The position numbers were made by a program, and so were the translations under genes. The notes under the pieces are model-generated. The model searched no databases. It had not been told where the DNA came from and saw nothing but the letters and a program-made list of their open reading frames with translations. A stretch of 64,000 nt of DNA from Blattabacterium cuenoti (lineage in GTDB: Bacteria > Bacteroidota > Bacteroidia > Flavobacteriales > Blattabacteriaceae): the NCBI RefSeq assembly GCF_014251235.1, contig NZ_CP059181.1, positions 124,001 through 188,000 of the forward strand. Direction: 5' to 3'. This document shows, in pieces, positions 46,537 to 55,675 of the stretch. Position 1 is the stretch's first letter; every line of letters begins with the position of its first letter.

Positions 46537-47604
46537 TCATAAAGTATTAATATTATTCATTAATTCAAAATATTTTTTAAGATAAATTTTAAAAGATTTT
46601 TCTCCTTCTCTAAGCCATACTCTTGGATCATAATATTTTTTATTCGGAAGATTTTCCCCTCTTGGATTTCCTACTTGTTTATCCAAATATTTGATATATT
46701 TACTCATGTAGTCTCGTACTCCGCAAGTAAAATAATATTGTAAATCTGTATCTATATTCATTTTAATGACTCCATAATTAATGGATTCTTGTATTTCTTT
46801 TTTAGAAGATCCTGATCCTCCATGAAAAACTAAAAAAATAGGTTTTTCTTTGGTATGAAATTTTTTTTGTATATACTCTTGAGTTTCTTTTAATATGAGT
46901 GGACGTAAAACCACATTTCCAGGTTTATATACTCCATGTACGTTACCAAAAGATGCCGCTATAATAAAATTTTCACTTATTCTAAGTAATCTTTCATATG
47001 CATATGAAACTTCTTTAGGATGAGTATAAAGTTTTTTTTTATCAATATTAGAATGATCGACTCCATCTTCTTCCCCTCCAGTTACTCCAAGCTCTATTTC
47101 AATAGTCATTTTTCTTTTATTCATTCTTTCAAAATATTTTTCACAAATACTAATATTTTCTTCTAAAGATTCTTGAGATAGATCTAACATGTGTGAACTA
47201 AATAAAGTTTTTCCATAAAATTTGTAATGATCTTCATTGGCTTTTAGTAGTCCATCTATCCATAGAAGGTTTTTTTTAGGACAATGATCTGTATGAAGAA
47301 TCACCGTTGTTTTATACAATTCTGCTAATTCATGAATATGTTTTGCACTTGCTATAGAACCTTTAATAGCTGCTTTTTCATCTTGATTATTTAATCCTTT
47401 TCCTGCATTAAATGTAGCTCCACCATTAGATAATTGAATAATAACGGGAGAATTTACATATGAAGCTGTTTCCATTACGGCATTCATTGTATTTGATCCT
47501 ATAACATTAACAGCAGGTATAGCAAAAACTTTTTCTCTAGCATATTGGAAGATCTCTTTCACCAGATTTCCAGTAGCTACTCCATAAGGAAATTTTCTAG
47601 ACAT
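46537..47604 (-). CDS. fbaA: fructose-bisphosphate aldolase, class II
   Basis: Zinc-dependent aldol cleavage or formation of fructose 1,6-bisphosphate. The 355-residue class IIA protein has [19 protein letters not shown] with metal ligands, [30 protein letters not shown], and [18 protein letters not shown]. Length fits E. coli FbaA (about 359). It probably heads an fbaA-accD pair (4-nt gap) from the promoter at 47639-47668. With fbp it supports gluconeogenesis, and it serves glycolysis in the other direction. Confidence 0.98.
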   Translation of the reverse strand: MSRKFPYGVATGNLVKEIFQYAREKVFAIPAVNVIGSNTMNAVMETASYVNSPVIIQLSNGGATFNAGKGLNNQDEKAAIKGSIASAKHIHELAELYKTTVILHTDHCPKKNLLWIDGLLKANEDHYKFYGKTLFSSHMLDLSQESLEENISICEKYFERMNKRKMTIEIELGVTGGEEDGVDHSNIDKKKLYTHPKEVSYAYERLLRISENFIIAASFGNVHGVYKPGNVVLRPLILKETQEYIQKKFHTKEKPIFLVFHGGSGSSKKEIQESINYGVIKMNIDTDLQYYFTCGVRDYMSKYIKYLDKQVGNPRGENLPNKKYYDPRVWLREGEKSFKIYLKKYFELMNNINTL

Positions 47605-47638
47605 GTTTCTTTAAATTTTTTTAATTTAATGATATTAA

Positions 47639-47668
47639 CAAATGTAAAAAAAAGAATTTTTTATTCAA
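47639..47668 (-). promoter_or_regulatory. promoter of fbaA-accD (TTG-N19-TACATTTG)
   Basis: Read on the minus strand, TTG (47668-47666) and TACATTTG (47646-47639) have a 19-nt spacer, identical to the purA and dapD promoters. The -7 box ends 34 nt before the fbaA start. The -33 box overlaps the last codons of the upstream D15-family gene, so the promoter reaches into that coding end. Confidence 0.65.
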
Positions 47669-49583
47669 TGGTAGAATTGACCCAAAAATGGATTATTTTC
47701 TTTTGTTTCTTTAGAGAACGAAAAATCCATTGATTACTTTTTTTTTGGAAAGGATCATAAATCTTATAAGATAAATCTAAACAAAAAATAAAAAATTTTA
47801 AGTTATATCTAAATCCTATTCCTCCTCCTAAAAAGAACTCTTTTAAAAAAGAATTCCGTCCAAAAATTTTTGAATCATTTTTTTTTTGATCCAAAATCCA
47901 TACATTTCCCATATCAAGAAATAAAACAGAAATAAAGTTAGAAAAAATATTATATCTGTATTCGTTGGTTAATAAAATTTTTCTTTCCATAAAAAAATTT
48001 TTTTCAATAAAATCTTTATTATAATAAGAAGTTTTCCAATAAGGAAAATAAGGGAAATCTTCATTTACTTCTATAAAAGAATTTTTTAAAAATGGAATCT
48101 TTTTATTACCAGTAAAAGCTATTCTTATAAAGAATTTTGATAAAAAAGTATGATATGAAGTAAAAAAATAAGATCTTTTAAAAAAAAGATCAGATTTTAA
48201 AAAAAAAGATGAATTTGTGTTTTTTTTTTTTTGAAAAAAATTTCCATAAATTTCTCCATTTACACGTAATACAACTGGTTTTTTTTTTTTATCAAAAAAA
48301 TCCGTTTGATTAATTTCATAATCATAAGTAATAGAATTATTGAGAAAATAATTCTTCATAAAAATTAATTTTTCTTTTTTTGCATTATAAGAATGAAAAA
48401 TATTTTCTTTATTTAGAAATCTATCTTTACAATTTAAAATTGATTTTTTATCAAAAATTTGAAGATTTTTGACCAATTGTAAACCAATTATTTGAATTTT
48501 ATGTTTTTTATACGGATATATTTTCCATTCAAAATTCAATATATTTGAAAATATAATTTTTTTTACTCCCATATTTTTCTGACTTTTTATTTGAAAAATA
48601 AGAGAAGAATTAGGCATACAAAAAAATGGACTATCCTTTTTTTTAAAGAAATTAGATAAAAATAGAATGTATGGATAAATAAATTTTCCTTCCAAGGAAA
48701 ATTTATTCATATTTAAGAATTCTTTTTTTTTATAAAAATTCATATCTTCTTTTATAGAAAAAATGAAATTTTCTCCTTTATTAAAAACATTTCTTTTTAA
48801 AAAAGTTAGACCTGTAAGAATTCCTATATTCTTTTCTTTAGATAAAAAATTTTCTACAGAAAATTTTAATTCATGATTTTTTAGAGTGTTTAAACTAAAT
48901 TCAACATTTAGAAATGATATTTCTTCATTATTTTTTTTTTGATCTATATCTATCTTAAGATGATCAAGATGAAAATTATATAATAAAGAATAAATATTTT
49001 GTTTAGTTTGAAAAACATCCTTTCTTTTATATAAATCTCCAGATGAAAAAATTAGAAGATCCGTAATTATTTTTGGATTAAAATTCTTCATATAAGAAGG
49101 AACAAAGAACTTATATCCATTATAAAAAAATGGATTATTTTTCTCTTCATCAATTCTTATTATTATTTCTTTGAAAAAGAATTTTTTATATTTTTCATTA
49201 TGAGATTTTTTTACTTTTATATATAAATCTATTTTTTTATTTTCGATAGAATTTTTTTTCACATAAAATTGTATATCTGATAAATCAAAATTATAATAAC
49301 CATGGTTTTCATACATATCTTTCATTCTATCCATTTCCATCGTTAAATTGTTAACATTATATATTTCACCTTTTTTTATAAAACTATAATCTAAATTATT
49401 TAGATAAATATTTTTCATTTTTTGTTCTTGAAAATTATAAATAATAGAATTTATATAGTAATATAAATTTATTCGTTTTTTTATGTTACAAATAATTTTT
49501 CTTTTTTTTTGAAACGTTTTTATAAAACCAAAGGAAAAAAACATTCCAAAAAAAAGGATAAAAGAAAAAATTTTATTGTACAA
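47661..49583 (-). CDS. BamA/TamA-family (D15) outer membrane protein, reduced
   Basis: This 640-residue protein has a short N-terminal hydrophobic segment (about 5-21, possible signal), a region fitting POTRA-like repeats (about 50-240; GEIYNVNNLTMEMDRMKDMYENHGYYNF), and a Tyr/Phe-rich C-terminal beta-barrel of the Omp85 kind (about 250-640) ending with LGGGIGFRYNLKFFIFCLDLSYKIYDPF, the D15 signature. Bacteroidota members (TamL-like) are usually about 750-850 residues, so it is shortened. The start is probably TTG at 49583; a later ATG would cut into the signal. A13 and A12 tracts (coding strand; 48220-48232, 48279-48290) lie in frame. Which Omp85 role it has, BamA or TamA, I cannot decide, though the architecture fits TamA better. 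Confidence 0.75.
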   Translation of the reverse strand: MYNKIFSFILFFGMFFSFGFIKTFQKKRKIICNIKKRINLYYYINSIIYNFQEQKMKNIYLNNLDYSFIKKGEIYNVNNLTMEMDRMKDMYENHGYYNFDLSDIQFYVKKNSIENKKIDLYIKVKKSHNEKYKKFFFKEIIIRIDEEKNNPFFYNGYKFFVPSYMKNFNPKIITDLLIFSSGDLYKRKDVFQTKQNIYSLLYNFHLDHLKIDIDQKKNNEEISFLNVEFSLNTLKNHELKFSVENFLSKEKNIGILTGLTFLKRNVFNKGENFIFSIKEDMNFYKKKEFLNMNKFSLEGKFIYPYILFLSNFFKKKDSPFFCMPNSSLIFQIKSQKNMGVKKIIFSNILNFEWKIYPYKKHKIQIIGLQLVKNLQIFDKKSILNCKDRFLNKENIFHSYNAKKEKLIFMKNYFLNNSITYDYEINQTDFFDKKKKPVVLRVNGEIYGNFFQKKKNTNSSFFLKSDLFFKRSYFFTSYHTFLSKFFIRIAFTGNKKIPFLKNSFIEVNEDFPYFPYWKTSYYNKDFIEKNFFMERKILLTNEYRYNIFSNFISVLFLDMGNVWILDQKKNDSKIFGRNSFLKEFFLGGGIGFRYNLKFFIFCLDLSYKIYDPFQKKSNQWIFRSLKKQKKIIHFWVNSTIE

Positions 49584-49641
49584 AATTTATTTAATCTTTA
49601 ATTTTCATTAGTTTTACTGATAAATATATATAAAGTTGATT

Positions 49642-52218
49642 ATGTTAACTCCAGCAACGTTAAAAATATATAACGCATCTGCAGGTTCTGGAAAAACTTT
49701 TTTTCTGGTAAAAAACTACTTGTATCTTTTATTTAAAAGTACTCATAATGATGAATATAAAAATATTTTAGCCCTTACTTTTACTAACAAGGCTTCTGAA
49801 GAAATGAAGAAAAGAATATTACAATGTATAAAAGAATTTTCTAATCAAAAAATAAAAAAAGAGTATTATCCTTTATTTAACTATATTAAAGAAAATTTAA
49901 ATCTTTCAAAAGATCAGATATCTGAACGTTCAAAAAAAATATTATGTTCTATTTTTAGTGATTATTCTTCTTTTTCTATAAGTACTATCGATAGATTTAC
50001 TTATCGTACTATACGATCTTTTCTTCCTAATTTTAATTTAGAAATGGATACAGATATGATTTTGTGTAAAATTACAAATAATCTATTATACAGATTAAAT
50101 TGTTCAGAAAAATGGTCTCATACTTTAATTCAAATTTCTTTAAATAAATTCCAAGAAGGAAGAAATTGGGATCTTAGAAAAGAAATTTTAAAAATAGCGT
50201 CTCTCATCATAGATGAAAATAGTTTTTTTTCTATGAAGAAAATAAAAAATAAATCATTAAATGATTGGTTAATATTAAGGAATTCATTATTGATAAGAAC
50301 AAATAGATTCGAAAAAAAATGTAAGAAACAAGGAAAAAAATTTTTTAAAATTTTAAAAAAAACATCTATTCAAAAAAACTCATTTCCTTATTTAGATTTA
50401 CCAAAATTTTTTCAAAAATTTAAAACAGGTAAATTGATTATGAATCCTTTTATTCATAATAGAATCGAAAAATACATAAAAACAGGAATTCTTTATAAAA
50501 AAAAAGTAGATACTAATCAAAAATATTTAATTCAAAAAAACACACTCAAAATACTTCTTTTATATAAAAAAATTAAATATTTATATAAAAAAAATATTGT
50601 ATCCTACATTTTAGATAAACAATTTTTAAACAAATTGGATTTATTATCTCTAATACATGAGATAGAAAAGGATTTTAAGTCTTTAAAAGAAAAAAAACAA
50701 ATTCTTTTAAACAATGAGTTAAATCAAATTCTTTATGGAAAGATTGTTAAAGAATCATTTCCATATATTTATGAAAAAATGTGTTTACAATATAAACACT
50801 ATTTCATAGATGAATTTCAAGATATTTCTTTTCTACAATGGGAAAATATTAGAATTCTAGTAGAGAACGTTTTATCGGAAAATGGAACAACTATGATAGT
50901 GGGAGATCCAAAACAATCTATTTATAGTTGGAGAGGAGGCGATGCAAAATCATTTCTTCATCTACTGTACTATTCATCTGATAAACATTACAATAAAGAA
51001 ATAGTGTTTATGAATACAAATTTTCGAAGTTTTGAAGAAATTGTAAATTTTAATAATTCTCTATATTTAGAGACATCCAAAACTTTGGATAATCCATATA
51101 AAAATATATATAAAAAATCTCAACAAAAAATATTAAAAAAATCTGGAGGATATGTAGAGTTAAATTTTTTAAAAATAGAAAAAAAAAAATACAATCATTA
51201 TGTTTATAGTAAAATAAAAAAAGTAATAGAAAAGTTATGTTCACAGAAATATAAATTATCAGACATTGCTATTTTAGTTAGAAATAATGCAGAAGGGAGT
51301 TTTTTATCTGAAAAATTAGTAGAAGAAGGTATTAAGGTAAATACATCTGTATCACTTCTTATAAAAAATCATTTGGTAGTAAAAATAATTATCAATTTTT
51401 TTTATATTATATTTCAACCTCTTTCTTATCAAAAAAGAGCTAATTTAATTTTATTATTATTGAATAATAATATCATTCATACCAAAGAAAAATATCATGA
51501 TTTTCTTATAAAAACGATATTCTTACCAATTGATGCTTTTTTTAAAAAAATATTACGTTCAAAAAAAACTTTTAATATAAATGATTTATCTATCTATCAA
51601 ATAGCAGAAAAAATTATTCTAAAATTAGAATTATTCAGTGAAAAAAATACAATATATATCTATTCTTTTTTAGATTTTATTCATAGATCTATGAAAATAG
51701 TAGGAAATTCTATTTTAGATTTTTTAGAACTTTGGGAAAGTAAAAAAAAAAAAGAAAGTATTACTATTTATGATAATATAGATGCTATACAAATTATGAC
51801 TATTCATAAATCTAAGGGTTTACAATTTCCTGTAGTTATTCTTCCTTTCTCTGATTGGAATGGAAATGATATTTCGTCAAAAAAAAAAGTAGAGACATGG
51901 ATTAATGTAAGTCCTCGTTTATATCATGGATTTGATTCTCTGTATCTGGAAATAGATACATCTATTATTAAACAACATATAAAAGATCATTCAGTTCTTC
52001 TTCATTTTTATAAAGATTATTTATCTAAAATAAAATTTGAAAATATTAATTTATTATATGTAGCGACAACTCGTCCTATAGAACAACTTTTTATTTTTTC
52101 CATGTATGAAAATATAAGATCTATATCGTTTTATCTGAAAAATTTTCTAAAAAAAAAAAAATTATGGAAAGATGAAACATTTCAATATTCCTTTGGAATA
52201 TCAAAAAAGATGAATTAA
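49642..52218 (+). CDS. UvrD/RecB-like (AddA-type) helicase, nuclease domain missing
   Basis: This superfamily 1A DNA helicase resembles the AddA/RecB subunit of the double-strand-break repair enzymes. The 858 residues hold all helicase motifs: Walker A IYNASAGSGKTFFLVKNYL (about 9-27), TFTNKASEEMKKRI, DEFQDISFLQWENI, GDPKQSIYSWRGGDAKSF, the motif IV-like NFRSFEEIVNF, and motif V-VI region MTIHKSKGLQFPVVILPFSDWNG and LLYVATTRPIEQLFIFS. Free-living flavobacterial homologues continue for 150-200 residues into a PD-(D/E)XK nuclease; here the chain stops soon after motif VI and lipA ends within 9 nt. A12 and A13 tracts (51742-51753, 52149-52161) sit in frame. ATG 49642 is preferred over an in-frame TTG at 49636. 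Confidence 0.9.
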   Translation: MLTPATLKIYNASAGSGKTFFLVKNYLYLLFKSTHNDEYKNILALTFTNKASEEMKKRILQCIKEFSNQKIKKEYYPLFNYIKENLNLSKDQISERSKKILCSIFSDYSSFSISTIDRFTYRTIRSFLPNFNLEMDTDMILCKITNNLLYRLNCSEKWSHTLIQISLNKFQEGRNWDLRKEILKIASLIIDENSFFSMKKIKNKSLNDWLILRNSLLIRTNRFEKKCKKQGKKFFKILKKTSIQKNSFPYLDLPKFFQKFKTGKLIMNPFIHNRIEKYIKTGILYKKKVDTNQKYLIQKNTLKILLLYKKIKYLYKKNIVSYILDKQFLNKLDLLSLIHEIEKDFKSLKEKKQILLNNELNQILYGKIVKESFPYIYEKMCLQYKHYFIDEFQDISFLQWENIRILVENVLSENGTTMIVGDPKQSIYSWRGGDAKSFLHLLYYSSDKHYNKEIVFMNTNFRSFEEIVNFNNSLYLETSKTLDNPYKNIYKKSQQKILKKSGGYVELNFLKIEKKKYNHYVYSKIKKVIEKLCSQKYKLSDIAILVRNNAEGSFLSEKLVEEGIKVNTSVSLLIKNHLVVKIIINFFYIIFQPLSYQKRANLILLLLNNNIIHTKEKYHDFLIKTIFLPIDAFFKKILRSKKTFNINDLSIYQIAEKIILKLELFSEKNTIYIYSFLDFIHRSMKIVGNSILDFLELWESKKKKESITIYDNIDAIQIMTIHKSKGLQFPVVILPFSDWNGNDISSKKKVETWINVSPRLYHGFDSLYLEIDTSIIKQHIKDHSVLLHFYKDYLSKIKFENINLLYVATTRPIEQLFIFSMYENIRSISFYLKNFLKKKKLWKDETFQYSFGISKKMN

Positions 52219-52226
52219 ATTAATTT

Positions 52227-53081
52227 TTATATGATATGTTTATCGGCACGGTAAGAAGAACGTACTAATGGTCCGCTTTCTACATATTTAAAACCCATAT
52301 TTAATCCGATTTCTTTCAACTTTTTAAATTCATCTGGAAGAACAAAAAAACGAACTGGGTAATGTTTTAAAGAAGGTCTTAAATATTGACCTATTGTAAG
52401 AATATCCACTTTAGAATTCCTTATATCCCTCATAGTTTCTAAAATTTCATGTTCTTTTTCTCCAAGACCTAACATAATTCCTGTTTTTGTTCGAATATTT
52501 TTATTTATTTTTTTAATAGTTTGTAAAACTTCAAGACTACGATGATATTTAGCTTGTACACGAATTTCTTTTGTGAGTCTATAAACTGTCTCTACATTGT
52601 GAGAAATCACTTCAGGATGAAGATCAACAATTTGATTGATTATTTTTTTATTTCCTTTAAAATCAGGAATTAACGTTTCTATTGTTAAATTTGGATTTAT
52701 TAATCTAGTTTTTTGGATTGTTTGAATCCATATAGAAACTCCCATATCTTTTAAATCATCTCTATTAACAGAAGTGATAACGGCATGTTTAATTTTTAAT
52801 ATTTTAATAGATTCAGCTACTCGTTCCGGTTCTTTCCAATCCACATTTTTTGGTTTTCCTGTTTCTACTCCACAAAATTTACAAGATCTTGTACAAACAT
52901 TTCCCAATATCATAAATGTAGCAACCCCTTTCCCCCAACATTCTCCTATATTAGGACAACTTCCACTCTGACATATAGTATTTAATTTATGTAAATGAAC
53001 TAATTTTTGTAATTCTCTATAATTTTTTCCAATGGGTATTTTAACTCTGATCCAATGAGGTTTTTTCTGAATAAAATTCAT
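52227..53081 (-). CDS. lipA: lipoyl synthase
   Basis: This radical SAM enzyme inserts sulfur into protein-bound octanoyl groups. The 284-residue LipA has the auxiliary cluster motif CQSGSCPNIGECWG, the radical SAM motif CTRSCKFC, and the C-terminal RSSYRAD that binds the auxiliary cluster. All seven cluster cysteines/serine are in place. Length is normal (about 285-320). Its substrates are E2 subunits of dehydrogenase complexes, none of which is in the window. Confidence 0.97.
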   Translation of the reverse strand: MNFIQKKPHWIRVKIPIGKNYRELQKLVHLHKLNTICQSGSCPNIGECWGKGVATFMILGNVCTRSCKFCGVETGKPKNVDWKEPERVAESIKILKIKHAVITSVNRDDLKDMGVSIWIQTIQKTRLINPNLTIETLIPDFKGNKKIINQIVDLHPEVISHNVETVYRLTKEIRVQAKYHRSLEVLQTIKKINKNIRTKTGIMLGLGEKEHEILETMRDIRNSKVDILTIGQYLRPSLKHYPVRFFVLPDEFKKLKEIGLNMGFKYVESGPLVRSSYRADKHII

Positions 53082-53162
53082 AATTTTTCCTTAATTAATA
53101 CCATTTTTTATTCTTATGGTCTTTTATATATTATACTAATATAATAAAATCAATTTTTTTTA

Positions 53163-53170
53163 TAAATTTG
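53163..53170 (+). promoter_or_regulatory. possible -7 element for the NIF3 gene
   Basis: TAAATTTG matches TAnnTTTG, ending 25 nt before the ATG at 53196. No -33 TTG at 19-nt spacing. The divergent spacer with lipA is 114 nt and AT-rich, with nothing else recognisable. Confidence 0.35.
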
Positions 53171-53195
53171 TTTTTCTTTTTATCATTCATTTTTA

Positions 53196-54299
53196 ATGAA
53201 AATTTTAGTAAAACATATAGCTGAAAAATTAGAAATATTCGCTCCTATAGAATATGCTGAATCTTATGATAAGATAGGATTAATTGTAGGATCTTATGAT
53301 CAAGAAGTTAAAAAAATCATGATAACATTGGATTTAACGGAAGAAGTTTTTTCGGAATCCATGGATAAAAAATGTAATCTTATAATATCCTTTCATCCTA
53401 TTTTATTTAAACCAATTAAAAGCTTAATTGGAAATAATTATTCAGAAAGAGTTTTAATTTCTGCATTAAAAAATAATATATCTGTTTACGTTATTCATAC
53501 GAATTTAGATGTAATATGGGATGGAACTCATTCTTACATTTCTAAACTTTTAAAGTTAACTAAAGAAGAAGTTCTTTTTCCAAAAGAAGGATCTATAAAA
53601 AAATTAACTACTTATGTTCCATATTCTTATTCTGAAAAAGTAAGAAATGCTTTGTTCAATGCTGGAGCTGGAAATATATCTAATTACAGTCATTGTAGTT
53701 ATAATGTTGATGGGTATGGAACTTTCATGGGAAACGATAAAACAAAACCTTTTTTAGGAAAAAAAGGATATTTTCATATGGAAAAAGAAATGTGTATTAA
53801 TGTAATTTTCCCTACTCATAAATTACATTCTATTAAACATGCTCTTTTTAACAGTCATCCTTATGAAGAAGTTTCTTATGAAATATATAAAATAGAAAAT
53901 ATAAATCCTTATCTTGGAATAGGAAGAATAGGTTTATTAGAAGAAGAAATGAATGAATATGATTTTCTTCATTATTTAAAAAGAAAAATGAGTTTATCTT
54001 GTATGAGACATTCTATTTTTACAGGAAAGAACATTAAAAATGTATCTATTATAGCAGGTTCTGGTAGTTTTGGAATAGAAAAATCTATAGAAATGAAAGC
54101 TGATGTTTTTATATCTTCTGATTTTAAATATCACGATTTTTTTAAGTCAAATCAACAAATTTTAATTGTAGATATAGGACATTATGAATCTGAAAAAAGT
54201 AATAAATATTTGCTAAAATATTTTCTAGATAAAAAATTTATCCATATTCCCATTTATGAATCAGAAATTGATACCAATCCAGTGAAATATTTTTTTTAA
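53196..54299 (+). CDS. NIF3-like dinuclear metal-centre protein
   Basis: This is a NIF3/YbgI/DUF34 family protein of 367 residues, the long form with an inserted PII/CutA-like domain (about 130-240). Metal-site segments: IISFHPILFKPI (one His, where many homologues have two), VIHTNLDVIWDGTHSYI, and the C-terminal DFKYHDFF and DIGHYESEKSN. The function of the family is not settled; metal chaperone or GTP-cyclohydrolase-like roles have been proposed. In Bacteroidota it is commonly followed by a coiled-coil zinc-ribbon gene, as here (4-nt gap), suggesting they work together. Confidence 0.9.
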   Translation: MKILVKHIAEKLEIFAPIEYAESYDKIGLIVGSYDQEVKKIMITLDLTEEVFSESMDKKCNLIISFHPILFKPIKSLIGNNYSERVLISALKNNISVYVIHTNLDVIWDGTHSYISKLLKLTKEEVLFPKEGSIKKLTTYVPYSYSEKVRNALFNAGAGNISNYSHCSYNVDGYGTFMGNDKTKPFLGKKGYFHMEKEMCINVIFPTHKLHSIKHALFNSHPYEEVSYEIYKIENINPYLGIGRIGLLEEEMNEYDFLHYLKRKMSLSCMRHSIFTGKNIKNVSIIAGSGSFGIEKSIEMKADVFISSDFKYHDFFKSNQQILIVDIGHYESEKSNKYLLKYFLDKKFIHIPIYESEIDTNPVKYFF

Positions 54300-54303
54300 A
54301 AAA

Positions 54304-55092
54304 ATGGTAAATAAAAAAAAAGGAGAAACTATTGAAGAAAAATTAAGAATTTTGTATAATCTTCAGTTAATAGATTCTCGTATAGATGAAATAAAAAAAT
54401 TCCATTTAAACAAACCTTTAGAAATAAAGAGTTTAGAAGAAGAACTTGATCAAAGTAAAAACATTACAAAAGAATATAAAGAAAAAATTTTTTCTTTAAA
54501 AGAGAGAATTATTTCAAAAAATAATGAAATAACATCTTCAGATATTCTCATCAAAAAATATGAAAAACAAAAAGATCATGTAAAAAATAACAACGAATTA
54601 TATTTTCTTAATAAAGAAATAGATTATCAAAAATTAGAAATTCAATTATTAAAAAAGAAAATCCAAAAATTGGAGATAAAAATATCCGAAAATAAAAATC
54701 AATTAAAAAAGAAAGAAAATTTATTAAAAAATAAGAAAGAATATTTACTTCATAAAAAAAAAGAATTAAACCATATTCATTTAGAAAATAAAAAAGAAGA
54801 AAAATTATTATTAGAAAGATATCTTCTTTTTTCTATAAAATCTGATAAAAAATTATTACAAACTTATAAACAAATAAGAAAAGGAGTAAAAAATGGAATA
54901 GCAGTAGCTCCTGTCCAAAGAGGGGCCCCTTTAGGTTCTTATTTAGCTATCACTCCACAAAAATATTCAGAATTAATACAACGTAATAAAATATTAATAG
55001 ATGAAAATAGTGGAAGAATTTTGATAGATTCTGAATTAGCAGAAGAAGAAAAAAAAAAATATTCTTCCTTCTTTTTACAAAAAGAAAAATAA
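54304..55092 (+). CDS. coiled-coil 'zinc ribbon' family protein without cysteines
   Basis: This 262-residue protein has a long Lys/Glu-rich coiled coil (about 10-190) and a C-terminal small domain (about 195-245) matching the C4-type zinc ribbon family found with NIF3. The ribbon scaffold is plain (AVAPVQRGAPLGSYLAITPQ, then IDENSGRILID), yet the four metal cysteines of the family are replaced, and no cysteine occurs anywhere in the protein. Several flavobacterial homologues seem to share this loss, so it may be ancestral to the clade. It lies 4 nt after the NIF3 gene. Family function is unknown. Confidence 0.8.
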   Translation: MVNKKKGETIEEKLRILYNLQLIDSRIDEIKKFHLNKPLEIKSLEEELDQSKNITKEYKEKIFSLKERIISKNNEITSSDILIKKYEKQKDHVKNNNELYFLNKEIDYQKLEIQLLKKKIQKLEIKISENKNQLKKKENLLKNKKEYLLHKKKELNHIHLENKKEEKLLLERYLLFSIKSDKKLLQTYKQIRKGVKNGIAVAPVQRGAPLGSYLAITPQKYSELIQRNKILIDENSGRILIDSELAEEEKKKYSSFFLQKEK

Positions 55093-55117
55093 ACTATTAT
55101 ATTTATAAATAAAAAAA

Positions 55118-55675
55118 ATGATGGTACGTACTTATTCTTCTAATGAAATTAGAATAAAACTAAAAAATTTTAAGTTGTTGGATGTCTGTTCAGGAAAAAA
55201 AAAATCTTTTAAAGATTTTTTTTCCGATATTGCTACTGTAATTATGTTTATTTGCAATCATTGTCCTTATGTAAAACATATTCACACAGAATTAGTATCT
55301 TTAGCTAAAGATTACCTAGATAAAGGGATTTCATTTTTAGCTATCAATTCTAATGATGTGGATAAATATCCAGAAGATTCTCCTGTAAATATGAAAAAAA
55401 TATCTGATCAATTAGGTTTTACTTTTCCTTATTTTTTTGATGACGAACAAAAAGCCGCTAAATATTTTGGAGCAAAATGCACTCCTGAATTTTTTATCTT
55501 CCATAAGAAAGACTATTTGATTTATCATGGTCAACTAGATGATTCTAGACCAGAAAATGGAATAAAAGTAACGGGATATGATGTTAGACAAATTATAGAA
55601 AAACTTTTAAATGGAATAAAAATTGATCCGATTATAAAACCTAGTTATGGTTGTAATATCAAATGGAAAACATAA
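55118..55675 (+). CDS. thioredoxin-like / AhpC-TSA family protein
   Basis: A 185-residue thioredoxin-fold protein of the peroxiredoxin-like group that is common in Bacteroidota. The redox-type motif is CNHCP in MFICNHCPYVKHIHTELV, followed by AINSNDVDKYPEDSPVNM, FPYFFDDEQKAAKYFGAKCTPEFFIF and a C-terminal YGCNIKW. No signal peptide, so it should be cytosolic. The physiological substrate is unknown. There are two consecutive ATG codons at 55118 and 55121. It overlaps the convergent nrnA by 17 nt. Confidence 0.85.
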   Translation: MMVRTYSSNEIRIKLKNFKLLDVCSGKKKSFKDFFSDIATVIMFICNHCPYVKHIHTELVSLAKDYLDKGISFLAINSNDVDKYPEDSPVNMKKISDQLGFTFPYFFDDEQKAAKYFGAKCTPEFFIFHKKDYLIYHGQLDDSRPENGIKVTGYDVRQIIEKLLNGIKIDPIIKPSYGCNIKWKT

